This document shows, piece after piece, positions 16,990 to 23,784 of a DNA stretch of 33,908 nt (within the stretch, counting starts at the first letter, position 1; each line of letters begins with the position of its first letter). Both the position numbers and the translations under genes were made by a program. Source of the stretch: a virus. A model generated the notes under the pieces. It did no database searches. It saw only the letters and a program-made list of their open reading frames with translations, and was not told where the DNA came from. The stretch lies in the IMG/VR virus record IMGVR_UViG_3300024520_000291, positions 1 to 33,908 of that record; one strand, written 5' to 3'.

Positions 16990-17627
16990 AAAAGTATTTG
17001 GTTTTATTGTTGTTGGCGTTTCCGGTTTACGGGGAAGTTACTCTTGGTATTGTCACGTCAATTTATGATAGTCAAGAGGTGGAACCAGGGACGGGCCTTC
17101 GGGGGACAATAGGGACTAACAACGTATACGGATTTATAGAACACGGGGCGCCAACACTAAGACTGTTTGGTCAAGGCATGGGTAAGGTTTCCTCTTGGTG
17201 TATTGGGCCCGGTTTTCGGCACTGGTTTTCCGATCGGTTTGCCGTGTATTCAGAAATAGGGTACTGCAGGATTTCAAACACTCCCGGAGCAATTCAGATG
17301 GCCGAGGTTGTTACCGAAACCTTCCGGCAGAATCACACAGCTGAATCTTGGTGGCCATTTGGGGTGCCGCTAGACTTTGATAATGAATTGTATTGGTTGG
17401 AAGACAACGCGCTAACCGCGGGGGTTGGCTTACGGTTTGACATTATTAGAAACCTTTCCGCTGAGTTTGGGTGGCGCTTTATGGCCATTGAGGAACACTA
17501 CCGTGCATGGAATGGAGCCGCAGAGTTACCGTCCACCACTGTTGCCGATACATGTAACTGTTTGTTGTTGCGGAATACGGTTTTAGGAATGAACCGTTTT
17601 TACGTTTCGTTGCTGATTACTTTTTAA
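16986..17627 (+). CDS. Outer-membrane beta-barrel protein, Lom-like position
   Basis: A 213-residue protein with a clear signal peptide (MKKYLVLLLLAFPVYG, cleavage before EVTLG), amphipathic alternating strands (FIEHGAPTLRLFGQGMG, FAVYSEIGYCRIS, LTAGVGLRFDIIRNLSAEFG) and a C-terminal strand ending in aromatic Phe (RFYVSLLITF), the hallmark recognised by the outer-membrane insertion machinery. Such barrels next to the tail tip gene recall lambda Lom, which sits after J and alters the host surface. Likely roles are receptor masking or surface change during infection. It starts at ATG 16986, overlapping the tail tip stop by ATGA. It ends against a convergent minus-strand operon. Confidence 0.75.
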   Translation: MKKYLVLLLLAFPVYGEVTLGIVTSIYDSQEVEPGTGLRGTIGTNNVYGFIEHGAPTLRLFGQGMGKVSSWCIGPGFRHWFSDRFAVYSEIGYCRISNTPGAIQMAEVVTETFRQNHTAESWWPFGVPLDFDNELYWLEDNALTAGVGLRFDIIRNLSAEFGWRFMAIEEHYRAWNGAAELPSTTVADTCNCLLLRNTVLGMNRFYVSLLITF

Positions 17628-17868
17628 CCTGAAAAGAATTGTGTTCTTCCTCTTCGGCCAAGTCCCGAACCCATTTTGGCTGTGCCCGCCATCTTGCATA
17701 CTGATACCAGTAAACCATCCACGCCCACCCCAATTGAACCCTTCCACAAATTAATGCGGATATTCGGTATTTATGTAGATGGTTTGTTGTTCCCCTACAG
17801 TTCCACCGAAGGCGTATTCTATGCGGTCTTGAGGGGGATCCCCGCCAAAAGTGCAGTTTATTTGGCAT
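17617..17868 (-). CDS. Small Trp-rich protein at operon end, frame uncertain
   Basis: The frame starting at ATG 17868 (overlapping the previous stop) gives 83 residues. Its last 40 look protein-like: LGWAWMVYWYQYARW, possibly membrane-associated, then KWVRDLAEEEEHN. The first 40 are Arg-rich and unconvincing, and another frame over the same DNA reads GDPPQDRIEYAFGG...TIYINTEYPH but has no start codon. Either a short gene begins near TTG 17730 with GGAAGGG before it, or there is a frameshift or decay here. The gene ends 10 bp inside the convergent barrel gene. Confidence 0.4.
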   Translation of the reverse strand: MPNKLHFWRGSPSRPHRIRLRWNCRGTTNHLHKYRISALICGRVQLGWAWMVYWYQYARWRAQPKWVRDLAEEEEHNSFQVKK

Positions 17869-18172
17869 TGAGAAAGGCGAGGGCTTCCGCTTTTGTGGTT
17901 TTACTAATTTTGGCAACCAGGGAAGAAACAACATCCGGGATTGTTGTTTGTAATACCGCGTCAAGGTCAAATATTGACGTAGCGTTAAAGTGAATTGACG
18001 GCAAGCCATCCTTAACGGTTGAGCTCATTACCTTGCTACCGGTTAAATCCCATTGAACAGCACATCCGGAGAGGGGTTCGATTTGAAAATGTTTGGCGAG
18101 GCGTTTAATTGTCGCCCGTGTATTGTCGGTTACTGTGTCAACCATAATGGAGCGTTTGTTTGCTTGGGCCAT
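17858..18172 (-). CDS. Unknown 104-residue protein
   Basis: I do not recognise this protein. It has no signal peptide or membrane segment. The N-terminus is basic and helical (TRATIKRLAKHFQIEPLSG) with an HTH-like rhythm, followed by a beta-like region (CAVQWDLTGSKVMSSTVKDG) and a C-terminal helix (SKTTKAEALAFLNAK). ATG 18172 with AAAGGA nine bases upstream is preferred to longer readings up to 18298, which would run into the secreted FN3 gene. Third or fourth gene of the minus-strand operon headed by the RHH regulator. Confidence 0.6.
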   Translation of the reverse strand: MAQANKRSIMVDTVTDNTRATIKRLAKHFQIEPLSGCAVQWDLTGSKVMSSTVKDGLPSIHFNATSIFDLDAVLQTTIPDVVSSLVAKISKTTKAEALAFLNAK

Positions 18173-18191
18173 TTTGAAAAGGTTCCTTTGT

Positions 18192-18620
18192 TTACGAGAC
18201 GATACGAAATTCAACCCTAAAGTCGGACGGGGGGTTGGGACGTTGTACACATTCAAACTGTTTGCTAACCGGCTGACTTCTAACGGACTCTGTGCCATTA
18301 ACCCCTAACGCCGTAATTTTGAAATGCCACAAGGCCGGTGCACACGCCATTGTTAGCGAATAACCGGTTGCACTGTTGGTGTCTATTCGGACCGATTTAT
18401 CAAGAGCTCCAAGAGTGGTTCCGTAATAAATCTTAAACCCAATAATGGCGCCAATTGGAAGAGGGGCCCCGTCCGCGTACTGAACAGGAGTTGTCCAACT
18501 TAAACAGGCCAAATCTTTGTCAAGCTGTGTAGCGGTAGCGGTTCCAGCCCAAAGGTCCTGACATGTTGCGGCGTAAACAGGCCCAACCAACAAAACAAAT
18601 AACGCAATTACAAACTTCAT
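18192..18620 (-). CDS. Secreted FN3-domain protein
   Basis: 142 residues with a signal peptide MKFVIALFVLLVGPVYA, then Cys-containing mature protein. The core reads as a fibronectin type III domain: DLACLSWTTPVQYADG, IIGFKIYYGTTLG, SATGYSLTMACAPALWHFKI and GTESVRSQPVS, in the usual strand order. Three or four Cys in the mature part could form disulfides in the periplasm. Start ATG 18620 follows the lipoprotein stop directly, with GAGGA eight bases upstream. Phage FN3 domains usually bind surfaces or carbohydrates; here export suggests a periplasmic or surface role, perhaps with the neighbouring lipoprotein. Confidence 0.72.
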   Translation of the reverse strand: MKFVIALFVLLVGPVYAATCQDLWAGTATATQLDKDLACLSWTTPVQYADGAPLPIGAIIGFKIYYGTTLGALDKSVRIDTNSATGYSLTMACAPALWHFKITALGVNGTESVRSQPVSKQFECVQRPNPPSDFRVEFRIVS

Positions 18621-18977
18621 TTACTCGGTCCTCACATTTGGGTCCACCGGGGGTCTAATCCCGGTTAGGGCATTAATGATATTAACCAAATCGATTTGCA
18701 GTCCGTCAATTTTCTCAACTAAGGCCATCATTGTTTCCTGCGCCGCCGAAATGGGTTGTGACGCGTCCACGCCCGCTTCAGTAAGGGAAAGGGAAATGCG
18801 GTCCCCGGCCGCAGTTATCTTTTCAAACTCAGCATTAACGTTTGCTACGTCTTTTGTATTGTACAGCGAAACCTTTGACCCGTCCGGGGAGTGGTAGGTA
18901 TAAACCGCTTTACCGGCCCAAGGCGTTTGGCAGGCGCTGAGTAATAGTGAAAAACAGATAATAATTATTGGTCTCAT
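18621..18977 (-). CDS. Lipoprotein
   Basis: 118 residues with a type II signal: MRPIIIICFSLLLSAC, lipobox LLSAC with Cys16 as the lipidated residue. The mature part has a short beta region (KAVYTYHSPDGSKVSLYNTK), a helical middle (NVNAEFEKITAAGDRISLSL) and a final helix (DGLQIDLVNIINALTG). ATG 18977 has GAGGA six bases upstream and overlaps the regulator stop (ATGA). Single small lipoproteins in such operons can act in superinfection exclusion, or be outer spanins; the sequence does not decide. No inner-spanin partner is adjacent. Confidence 0.75.
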   Translation of the reverse strand: MRPIIIICFSLLLSACQTPWAGKAVYTYHSPDGSKVSLYNTKDVANVNAEFEKITAAGDRISLSLTEAGVDASQPISAAQETMMALVEKIDGLQIDLVNIINALTGIRPPVDPNVRTE

Positions 18978-19168
18978 TGGGGGTCCTCATCGTCAACCGG
19001 GTATTCTGAAACTATTAAATCCCTTAAATACTCTCCCCTGGTTTGGTTAACCCGCTCAGCCAAGGCGTCTATTCTTGCCACTACTTCATTAGGTAATCTA
19101 AGGGTTACGACGGTGCTGCGGTTGTTGGATTTACTGCTTTTGAGGGCGACCATAAAGGGGGGTTCCAT
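18974..19168 (-). CDS. Ribbon-helix-helix DNA-binding regulator
   Basis: 64 residues with a CopG/Arc-type ribbon-helix-helix: strand STVVTLRLPNEVVARIDALA, turn ERVNQTRG, second helix EYLRDLIVSEY. These proteins bind as dimers to short palindromes. The gene heads the minus-strand operon, and its start lies at the edge of the palindrome GTGTATACAC (19170-19179). ATG 19168 gives the longest product; ATG 19153 (MVALKSSKS) is equally possible, as neither has a good ribosome site. A small regulator beginning almost inside its own operator fits autoregulation. Confidence 0.78.
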   Translation of the reverse strand: MEPPFMVALKSSKSNNRSTVVTLRLPNEVVARIDALAERVNQTRGEYLRDLIVSEYPVDDEDPQ

Positions 19169-19169
19169 G

Positions 19170-19217
19170 GTGTATACACTTTGTGCTAGAGTATACGCTT
19201 GATTTTTTCACTGAAAA
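19170..19217 (-). promoter_or_regulatory. Promoter with GTGTATACAC operator, divergent intergenic region
   Basis: On the minus strand a -35-like TTTTCA (19217-19212), a 16-base spacer and a -10 TATACT (19195-19190) point toward the RHH gene. The perfect 10-bp palindrome GTGTATACAC lies at 19170-19179 and a second GTATAC core at 19191-19196 overlaps the -10. The same 10-mer recurs at 23922-23931. This layout is what autorepression by a ribbon-helix-helix dimer would need. The plus-strand promoter for recT must also lie here, but no convincing -35 was found. Confidence 0.55.
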
Positions 19218-19228
19218 AGGAGTTGTAA

Positions 19229-20203
19229 ATGACAACTGCGCAAGAGCTTTCTACTTCTATCGTTCAAAATGTAGCCCGGGACTATCACAAAAAGGTCCCT
19301 GGTTTCGCAAAAGACACCCTGAAATGGGCCGTTGAAAAGCAACACTTAACCAACCTTCTTACTGGAAATAAGTCACTCCGTGACTGTATCCCCGGATCAG
19401 TTAAGGAGGCCATCTTAAATGCCGGGGCAATGGGGTTATCCTTTAATCCGGCCCGGGCAGAATGTTATTTAATTCCACGTCGAATGTGGCGGGGGAACCC
19501 TCAATCCAAAATAGCGGAGCGACGTGTTGACGGCCCGTTGGTTTGTTATGCGTCTCCATCCTATGTTGGTTTAATCCAACTAGCCGTTAAAACCGGGTTT
19601 GCCCTTATCATTCGAGCACAGGTTGTTTTTCAGGGGGATGCGTTTAGATACTTTGGGCCGCTTAAAGAACCTAAATACGAGATGTGCTTAGGTGGTGAAG
19701 CCAAAACATGGGAAACCGCAATAGGTGTTTATGCCGACTGTAAATTAAAGGACGGAAGTCACGCGGCCGAGTGGATGGATAAGGCAACAATAGAACGGAT
19801 TAGAAGTATGTCTGACAACCCCAAGTCCATTATGTGGAACCCTGACAAGTTGTGGACGGAAGGATGGCGTAAAGCGGTTATTCGGAGAATGTTTAAAACC
19901 ATTCCGGTTGATATGGGCCCTGAGTTGTCACTGGCCGCCAACTTAATGAATCAGGCGGAAGGAATCACAATAGAGGGTGAGGCAGTACACGTTGAAGATT
20001 CCAAAGAACCAACGGTTGAAACAATATCCAAAGGACAAGCGGTTCAGTTACTTGAGTCGGCAGAGATCGCAGGACTTGAATTAAGTACACTGTTAACGGC
20101 GTTTCACGTGGAACGGATTGAAGAGATTCCAGCAAACATGCTCAACACGGTTACTAAAAGGATTGAGGTGTATGCGGATAGAAAGGCAAACCAAACCAAT
20201 TAG
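19229..20203 (+). CDS. RecT family single-strand annealing protein
   Basis: 324 residues. RecT-type annealases coat single-stranded DNA and pair complementary strands during phage recombination and concatemer formation. Family blocks are the central SVKEAILNAGAMGLSFNPA, PLVCYASPSYVGLIQLAVKTG, RAQVVFQGDAFRYFGP and KLWTEGWRKAVIRRMFKTIP, in normal order and at normal length. A less conserved acidic C-terminal third follows. ATG 19229 has AAAAAGGAG six bases upstream. The YqaJ-type exonuclease three genes downstream is its expected partner, which would generate the single strands. Confidence 0.93.
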   Translation: MTTAQELSTSIVQNVARDYHKKVPGFAKDTLKWAVEKQHLTNLLTGNKSLRDCIPGSVKEAILNAGAMGLSFNPARAECYLIPRRMWRGNPQSKIAERRVDGPLVCYASPSYVGLIQLAVKTGFALIIRAQVVFQGDAFRYFGPLKEPKYEMCLGGEAKTWETAIGVYADCKLKDGSHAAEWMDKATIERIRSMSDNPKSIMWNPDKLWTEGWRKAVIRRMFKTIPVDMGPELSLAANLMNQAEGITIEGEAVHVEDSKEPTVETISKGQAVQLLESAEIAGLELSTLLTAFHVERIEEIPANMLNTVTKRIEVYADRKANQTN

Positions 20204-20211
20204 GAGTAAGT

Positions 20212-20481
20212 ATGAAAAAGATTAAATTTGGTATAACGGTTAAAGATGTGGTTACCGGGTTTACGGGCGTGGTCTGTGGACGAGCAAGCTACATAACGGG
20301 GTGTCGCCAGTATCTTGTTTCCCCAAAAGTTAAAGCGGACGGGGAACACAAGTCGGGAATGTGGGTGGACGAGGCCCGTCTTGAGATTTGTCAGGACCTG
20401 GAAAGAATTGTTCTCGCTGAGGAAGTGGAAAAAGCTCCGGTAACGGGGGGCCCGCAGGATTCACCATCGAGAGGGCTGTAA
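20212..20481 (+). CDS. Small SH3-like barrel protein, unknown function
   Basis: 89 residues. The first half (KFGITVKDVVTGFTGVVCG, then YITGCRQYLVSPK and MWVDEARLEICQD) has the turn-rich pattern of a small KOW/SH3-like barrel that is common in short phage proteins. The tail is charged. ATG 20212 follows TAGGAG with good spacing and its stop overlaps the next ATG. It sits between recT and the exonuclease, so a role in recombination or nucleic-acid binding is possible but not shown. Confidence 0.65.
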   Translation: MKKIKFGITVKDVVTGFTGVVCGRASYITGCRQYLVSPKVKADGEHKSGMWVDEARLEICQDLERIVLAEEVEKAPVTGGPQDSPSRGL

Positions 20482-20729
20482 TGGAATTAACTGAACTGTT
20501 AGAAGGTGACGCCCACAATCCAACGGAATTAAGTGAACAGTATTCGAAGGCCTACGATCGGTTTTGTGAGGTGTCCGGAATTAATGGGTTATACACACTG
20601 GCGTTTTTTATGGCGCTTTTGCCTGCGGAACAAAAGGTTTTAAAGCTGTGGATTGAAACCGCTTTTTCCAAAGGGTTTGACAATGGTGTGGACGCCACAC
20701 TGAAACGATGGGAGCAACTAAATGAATGA
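20481..20729 (+). CDS. Unknown 82-residue helical protein
   Basis: Not recognised. It is mainly helical, with an acidic N-terminus (ELTELLEGDAHNPTELSEQY), a hydrophobic middle (YTLAFFMALLPAEQKVLKLW) that is too short and polar-flanked for a sure membrane segment, and a charged C-terminus (DATLKRWEQLNE). It overlaps both neighbours, the upstream gene by one base and the exonuclease by 8 bp, so it belongs to the recombination operon. Confidence 0.6.
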   Translation: MELTELLEGDAHNPTELSEQYSKAYDRFCEVSGINGLYTLAFFMALLPAEQKVLKLWIETAFSKGFDNGVDATLKRWEQLNE

Positions 20730-21429
20730 GGGGCCGGTACTTAAGATTATTGGAAAGTACGAACAAGGCTCCCCGGAATGGATAGAGGTTAGACGGGGGA
20801 TGTTTACAGCATCAGAATTCCATTCTCTTCTAACCGCTCGCCCTGAAACCTTGGAACGAATTAGACAAACCAAACTGGCGGAGTTAAAGGGGGCCGTTGT
20901 GAAAAAACCGTTTACTTCAATCTATACAGAATGGGGTAAGGTTCATGAGGCACAAGGGCGGGCACAGGTTTGTTTGGAATTGGAGGAGCTCGGGGTTGTC
21001 AATTCAAGTGACAAATGCATTGTCCCTGGTTTGGTAATTCAAGAAAACCGATTGTGGGTAGGGGCTTCGGCTGACGGGTTGTTTCTTGAAAAACAGCTTG
21101 GAGTTGAAATTAAATGTCCGTACAAGCAAGATAATCACGTTAATCATTTTAAGCCTCAACCCGGGAACCAATGGATTAATGGAATTCCAAAAAAGTATTA
21201 CACGCAGGTTCAAGGGGGAATGTTGGTTACCGGTTGGAAGTATTGGGTATATGCTTCCTTCGACCCAAGGCTGCTGGTTGACGGACAAGCCATTCCACCA
21301 TTATTTATTAAAATGCTTCGGCGCGATGAGGAGTATATAAAACCGTTGGCCGAAAAGCTTAACTACATTTGGAAATCAATGAACGTTAATTCGGAAGTTT
21401 ATCGACGTAGACACAGGACGGCAGGATAA
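20722..21429 (+). CDS. YqaJ-type (lambda Exo-like) exonuclease
   Basis: 235 residues, close to lambda exonuclease size. It should degrade 5' strands from double-stranded ends to feed RecT. Core motifs of the YqaJ fold are GSPEWIEVRRGMFTAS near the N-terminus, YTEWGKVHEAQGRA (Glu76), GASADGL with Asp118, VEIKCP with Glu129 and Lys131 forming the D-(D/E)XK metal site, and YYTQVQGGMLVT with the conserved Gln pair at 162-164. Start ATG 20722 overlaps the previous gene by 8 bp. All catalytic residues appear present. Confidence 0.93.
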   Translation: MNEGPVLKIIGKYEQGSPEWIEVRRGMFTASEFHSLLTARPETLERIRQTKLAELKGAVVKKPFTSIYTEWGKVHEAQGRAQVCLELEELGVVNSSDKCIVPGLVIQENRLWVGASADGLFLEKQLGVEIKCPYKQDNHVNHFKPQPGNQWINGIPKKYYTQVQGGMLVTGWKYWVYASFDPRLLVDGQAIPPLFIKMLRRDEEYIKPLAEKLNYIWKSMNVNSEVYRRRHRTAG

Positions 21430-22370
21430 TGGGTTGGTATAACTTGGTTAAACACTTTAAGAAGTATCCGGCGGACAAGGCGCCGCTTACGGTTTTGGAC
21501 TTGTTCAGCGGTACTGGTGGTTTCTCGTTGGGCCTTGAACGGGCGGGACTAAAAACCATTGCGTTTTGTGAAATTGAAAATTACCCAACCAGGGTGCTAA
21601 ATAAAAATTGGCCGGAAGTACCAGTATTTCCGGACGTTAAGGAGTTAAACGGACATGAGTTTAAAGGATCAGTTGACATTGTTTGCGGGGGGTTCCCCTG
21701 TCAAGACATCTCCTTCATGGGTTCCGGCGCCGGAATCACGGGCGATCGCTCCGGACTATGGGGAGAAATGTGCAGAGTTATTCGCGACGTTAGACCCAAA
21801 TACGCAATTATGGAAAACGTCTCAGCACTCCTTAATCGAGGACTCGGAGACGTTCTCCGAGACTTGGCCGCGATCGGGTATGATGCGGAATGGTATTGCA
21901 TACCAGCTTCAGCCCTTGGTGCCCCGCACCGAAGGGATCGGATTTGGATTGTGGCCTACCCCGCTGACGAGCAACGGTGGAGCGGAACCGACCAAGGCGG
22001 TGACGGCGGGGGAATACGGGTGGCCGCTGAGAACCGCGGTTGTGGATTCGCTGAAACGGGTTCCAATGAAAATGTGGCCAACTCCACGGGAGTGCGATTA
22101 CAAGGGGTGCGGGCATCGCGGAACGAAAAGCCATCGCCACTGGTTGGGAAAAGGTTATTTAACAGCTACCGCAATGGAGGAAGAAAAAGAGAATGGACCT
22201 CTGAACCCGAATTGGGTCGAGTGGCTTATGGGGTTTCCAACGGGGTGGACCGAATTAAAGCCTTAGGTAACGCGGTGGTTCCACAAATTCCGGAGATGAT
22301 TGGACTTGCTATTCTTAGGTTGGAAGAGGACAAAAAAAGGGCCGGCAGACTTAAACCGGCCCTACTTTGA
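21429..22370 (+). CDS. DNA C5-cytosine methyltransferase
   Basis: 313 residues with C5-MTase motifs: I VLDLFSGTGGFSLGLERAG (22-40, S-adenosylmethionine binding), IV GGFPCQDIS with catalytic Cys91, VI MENVSAL (128-134), VIII APHRRDRIWIVAYP (165-178), a target-recognition part of about 90 residues, and X GNAVVPQI (280-287). Phage versions protect DNA from host restriction or mark it for regulation. The recognition sequence cannot be read. Codons 76-279 also contain a complete second ORF in another frame (21655-22266). The gene ends in a two-hairpin terminator and overlaps the exonuclease stop by one base. Confidence 0.95.
   Translation: MGWYNLVKHFKKYPADKAPLTVLDLFSGTGGFSLGLERAGLKTIAFCEIENYPTRVLNKNWPEVPVFPDVKELNGHEFKGSVDIVCGGFPCQDISFMGSGAGITGDRSGLWGEMCRVIRDVRPKYAIMENVSALLNRGLGDVLRDLAAIGYDAEWYCIPASALGAPHRRDRIWIVAYPADEQRWSGTDQGGDGGGIRVAAENRGCGFAETGSNENVANSTGVRLQGVRASRNEKPSPLVGKRLFNSYRNGGRKREWTSEPELGRVAYGVSNGVDRIKALGNAVVPQIPEMIGLAILRLEEDKKRAGRLKPALL
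21655..22266 (+). CDS. Nested ORF inside the methyltransferase gene (WPTP-type protein)
   Basis: A complete 203-residue frame lies within the C5-MTase gene, shifted by one base. It starts at ATG 21655 with AAGGAG ten bases upstream. Its blocks GGSPVKTSPSW, SETWPRSGMMRNG, two WPTP motifs (100-103 and 141-144) and the ending NPNWVEWLMGFPTGWTEL match a pattern I recall from stand-alone phage proteins of unknown function. The DNA for WPTP is the DNA for MTase motif VIII (VAYPAD), and that for WLMGFPTGWTEL also encodes VAYGVSNGVDRI. Either both proteins are made from one locus, or the WPTP pattern seen elsewhere is itself an MTase reading-frame shadow. No function can be assigned. Confidence 0.5.
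   Translation: MSLKDQLTLFAGGSPVKTSPSWVPAPESRAIAPDYGEKCAELFATLDPNTQLWKTSQHSLIEDSETFSETWPRSGMMRNGIAYQLQPLVPRTEGIGFGLWPTPLTSNGGAEPTKAVTAGEYGWPLRTAVVDSLKRVPMKMWPTPRECDYKGCGHRGTKSHRHWLGKGYLTATAMEEEKENGPLNPNWVEWLMGFPTGWTELKP
22338..22363 (+). terminator. Hairpin at the end of the methyltransferase gene
   Basis: Perfect 8-bp stem AGGGCCGG/CCGGCCCT with a 10-base loop, inside the last codons of the gene. It is followed at once by a second, longer hairpin. It has no T-run of its own, so it probably assists the next element. Confidence 0.5.
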
Positions 22371-22407
22371 AACCGGTGGACAACCTCCAAGCCTCCACCG
22401 GTTTCAA
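22367..22407. terminator. Bidirectional terminator between convergent genes
   Basis: Perfect 14-bp inverted repeat TTGAAACCGGTGGA / TCCACCGGTTTCAA with a 13-base loop, exactly between the converging methyltransferase and minus-strand operons. The right arm is followed by AAAAA, giving a U-tract for the minus strand; on the plus strand the U-tract is weak. Confidence 0.75.
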
Positions 22408-22413
22408 AAACCT

Positions 22414-22587
22414 TTACTCAAATTCGCTATCCCCCTCTACCTCTTCAACAATTTCGCGACACAAAAAGATTAACTGTTTTCGGTAATCTCGTTCATCGTC
22501 CTCTACTTTTTCACGATCGCAAATTGCCTCATAACAATCCCGTAAATCCCTATACGTGTTTTCAAACCTGCAGTAACTCATGTTCAT
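22414..22587 (-). CDS. Small conserved phage protein (MSYCRFENT type)
   Basis: 57 residues beginning MNMSYCRFENTYRDLRDCYE, an opening I recall from many short phage proteins of unknown function. The rest is acidic and helical. ATG 22587 has GGGAG eight bases upstream; GTG 22596 and ATG 22581 are alternatives. Last gene of the four-gene minus-strand operon, ending 7 bp from the shared terminator. Confidence 0.75.
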   Translation of the reverse strand: MNMSYCRFENTYRDLRDCYEAICDREKVEDDERDYRKQLIFLCREIVEEVEGDSEFE

Positions 22588-23030
22588 TTTTGGCACTCCC
22601 GGTTATTAATGGCGATTTCAAAGTCTTTTCTTGCGGCCGCATTTCCTTCATCCGCGGGGGTATTTCCGGGTTGAACCGAAAACCAAATATCCAGCCGACG
22701 TTCATACTCGGATTTTTCTTCTGTGTTGGAACCTTCAAGGCAGCTACCGTATTTGGCTTTAAGGGTTGTTCTGTACTCGTTGAAATAACGCTGGCTTGAA
22801 TTTAACGTTACTTCCCAGTCACCAACCCAAGCATCATATTCATCCTCTTCACAACCGTGGAATTCTGTTTCGATTGTCATAGAACCTTCCATTGGTACGT
22901 CTTCTATAACGGCGTAACAGGGAACCGAATAAACAGTATTGGCGAGCTTATGAAGGCGGCACCAAAAGATTTCATTAATGTCTGTTCGGTCAAGTTTGAT
23001 TTCTTCAACAATTTCATTTAGGGTTTTCAT
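22584..23030 (-). CDS. Unknown 148-residue acidic protein
   Basis: No family recognised. Mixed helix and strand: N-terminal helix MKTLNEIVEEIKLDRTD, a middle beta part (SMTIETEFHGCEEDEYDAWV; DWEVTLNSSQRYFNEY) and a charged C-terminus (DFEIAINNRECQK). Overall strongly acidic. ATG 23030 has GGAGG five bases upstream, and the gene overlaps both neighbours by 4 bp, so the operon is translated in series. Confidence 0.65.
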   Translation of the reverse strand: MKTLNEIVEEIKLDRTDINEIFWCRLHKLANTVYSVPCYAVIEDVPMEGSMTIETEFHGCEEDEYDAWVGDWEVTLNSSQRYFNEYRTTLKAKYGSCLEGSNTEEKSEYERRLDIWFSVQPGNTPADEGNAAARKDFEIAINNRECQK

Positions 23031-23512
23031 AACGTCCTCCAAATCTTTACAACTTCATCCACTGGTAGGGAGTTTAATATCCGGTATGTAGGATTTTCTT
23101 TTTTAAACTCCGCCAGGAAATCAGGCGTAGGTTTCCATTTTGGCTTAAGTTCCCATATGTCTGTTGAGTTCGGTTTTGTGTAAATAACGCGTTTTAACGC
23201 TTTTTTTACATCACGTAAAACCAGAAAATCATTAACCAAGTTTCCGCAAATGGTTTCAAGGCTTTGGTCCATTTCCCAAAATGTGCCATCCGACTCCTTA
23301 ATGTCGGTAACCTCTTTTGGTAAGGAATCAATGTACGCGTAAACCGCTTTCATTGTTTCCTTGTTTGTTTCATAAACACGGTCGGGGCCGCCGTGGCCAT
23401 CATTGCCAACTTTAGCAACGGCCTTGCCGTTTGCATAAAGAGTGGCTTCGTAACAATGGGTTTCTTCACTGGCGAATGCTGCGTACTTAATATTTTTAAG
23501 AATTAATTTCAT
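23027..23512 (-). CDS. Conserved phage protein of unknown function
   Basis: 161 residues. The N-terminus (MKLILKNIKYAAFASEETHC, then YANGKAVAKVGNDGHGGPD) resembles a widespread family of phage and proteobacterial hypothetical proteins that I recognise by pattern but cannot name. It is a mixed alpha/beta protein ending PTYRILNSLPVDEVVKIWR. ATG 23512 has GGAGG seven bases upstream and shares ATGA with the previous stop. No catalytic motif or membrane segment is seen. Confidence 0.7.
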   Translation of the reverse strand: MKLILKNIKYAAFASEETHCYEATLYANGKAVAKVGNDGHGGPDRVYETNKETMKAVYAYIDSLPKEVTDIKESDGTFWEMDQSLETICGNLVNDFLVLRDVKKALKRVIYTKPNSTDIWELKPKWKPTPDFLAEFKKENPTYRILNSLPVDEVVKIWRTL

Positions 23513-23784
23513 TGGAGCGCCTCCAACTTTTCTATGATGTCTTGGAAATTATCGCTGTTAATAATTTCTGATTCAAATTGTTCGTAATCGTCAAGCTGAC
23601 ACAGGGCAAACCGTGTTGCGGTTGGATCTTCACGTTGTTCTTTATCTTCGTAATCAAGCCAGACTTGAACGCGGGCTTTTACGTTAATAAAGGACGGGCA
23701 AATATCGTTTCCCCATGATGAGTTTTCAAAACCGTTGCCAGTAAGATAGGCTTCAATTTCTGCGGTGCTCATAGTTTTAAACAT
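23509..23784 (-). CDS. Unknown 91-residue protein, first of minus-strand operon
   Basis: First gene downstream of the promoter at 23834-23862. 91 residues from ATG 23784, with AAGGAG seven bases upstream (minus strand); longer readings to 23991 run through the promoter and are rejected. Sequence: STAEIEAYLTGNGFENSSWG, then KARVQVWLDYEDKEQRED and a helical acidic end (NFQDIIEKLEALQ). It is mixed alpha/beta and of unknown function. Confidence 0.65.
   Translation of the reverse strand: MFKTMSTAEIEAYLTGNGFENSSWGNDICPSFINVKARVQVWLDYEDKEQREDPTATRFALCQLDDYEQFESEIINSDNFQDIIEKLEALQ

Noticed and set aside
17676-17993. Plus-strand ORF of 105 residues antisense to the minus operon
   Set aside because: It has no ribosome site and is antisense to the 104-residue gene, whose start has a ribosome site and whose operon neighbours are clear.
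22524-22799. Plus-strand ORF of 91 residues at 22.5-22.8 kb
   Set aside because: Antisense to two minus-strand genes with good ribosome sites and 4-bp coupling; no start signal.
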